Source of the DNA: Zeus faber | Taxonomy: Eukaryota > Chordata > Actinopteri > Zeiformes > Zeidae | Reading direction: 5' to 3' | NCBI GenBank assembly: GCA_960531495.1 | Contig: OY482860.1 | Span: 31,088,115 to 31,152,114 of the forward strand | Length of the DNA stretch: 64,000 bases | In this document: positions 63,761-64,000 of the stretch, in pieces | Position numbering within the stretch: the stretch's first letter is position 1 | Layout: the number at the start of each line of letters is the position of its first letter | Translations under genes and position numbers: made by a program | Notes under the pieces: model-generated | Databases searched by the model: none | Seen by the model: the letters and a program-made list of their open reading frames with translations, nothing else | What the model was told of the DNA's origin: nothing

Positions 63761-64000
63761 TGCTGGGAGGCCGTGGGCCTAACACTCCTGGTTGTATTCC
63801 TCTGTTTTCCTCCCTCATTTGCTGCCATAATTAAGAGGCCACGTGACCAGTTGTAGCTTCCATTCAAACAGTTTAACACTGCATGTTCCTCACAGACATT
63901 TCATACACTTTTTTAACTTTTGGGACTAAAATAAAACGGACACCATTCGGACCCGTTGCTCTGGAGCTGCAAGCGAACTCCATGTGTGAGGTCACAAACA
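63761..64000. other. Flank of the gypsy remnant
   Basis: No second LTR matching 61854-62152 is seen here; no other feature is recognised. Confidence 0.5.

Overview
This is vertebrate nuclear DNA, most likely from a ray-finned (teleost) fish. It has split genes with GT-AG introns, Gly-X-Y exons of 54, 45 and 36 bp, two families of tRNA-derived SINEs, non-LTR retrotransposon fragments of a type common in fish (Rex1/L2-like) and a decayed Ty3/gypsy-type LTR element. There are no bacterial features. Species cannot be named from the sequence.

The window holds the 3' parts of two FACIT collagen genes arranged tail to tail. On the + strand (732-9346) are the last 20 coding exons of a type IX collagen alpha-1 gene (col9a1): most of COL2, then NC2, COL1, NC1 and the stop codon (480 residues in all). 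On the - strand (58540 down to 17021) are the last 35 coding exons of a type XIX collagen alpha-1 gene (col19a1): the end of COL5, NC5, COL4, NC4, COL3, NC3, COL2, NC2, COL1 and NC1 with its stop codon (675 residues). All exon joins keep reading frame and exon lengths sum to whole codons in both genes. The N-terminal parts of both genes lie outside the window. The same convergent COL19A1/COL9A1 pair exists in human 6q13, so this is an old linkage.

Layout: 1-9346 col9a1, with a 2.8-kb minisatellite in the intron before NC2 and a rearranged LTR in another intron; 9347-17020 intergenic, mostly a 5.6-kb TGGTCTGG-type satellite; 17021-58540 col19a1, whose introns are packed with unrelated tandem arrays (a 9.3-kb CTAACCTGAAC array at 33.3-42.6 kb, a 3.9-kb trinucleotide-rich array at 47.8-51.7 kb, a homogeneous 55-bp array at 24.9-25.9 kb, purine tracts and others) plus SINEs and two LINE fragments; 58541-64000 upstream col19a1 intron with minisatellites, a foldback element and the gypsy remnant at 61.85-63.75 kb.

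Both genes encode extracellular matrix proteins made of interrupted triple helices; type IX collagen coats cartilage fibrils and type XIX is a minor basement-membrane-zone collagen. I found no novel multi-gene system. The unusual content is the density, diversity and higher-order structure of tandem repeats in and between these two genes, an 18-bp repeat carrying YY1-like motifs that includes the col19a1 stop codon, and two LTR copies rearranged by inversion. Most long open frames in the window are translations of tandem repeats and are not genes.
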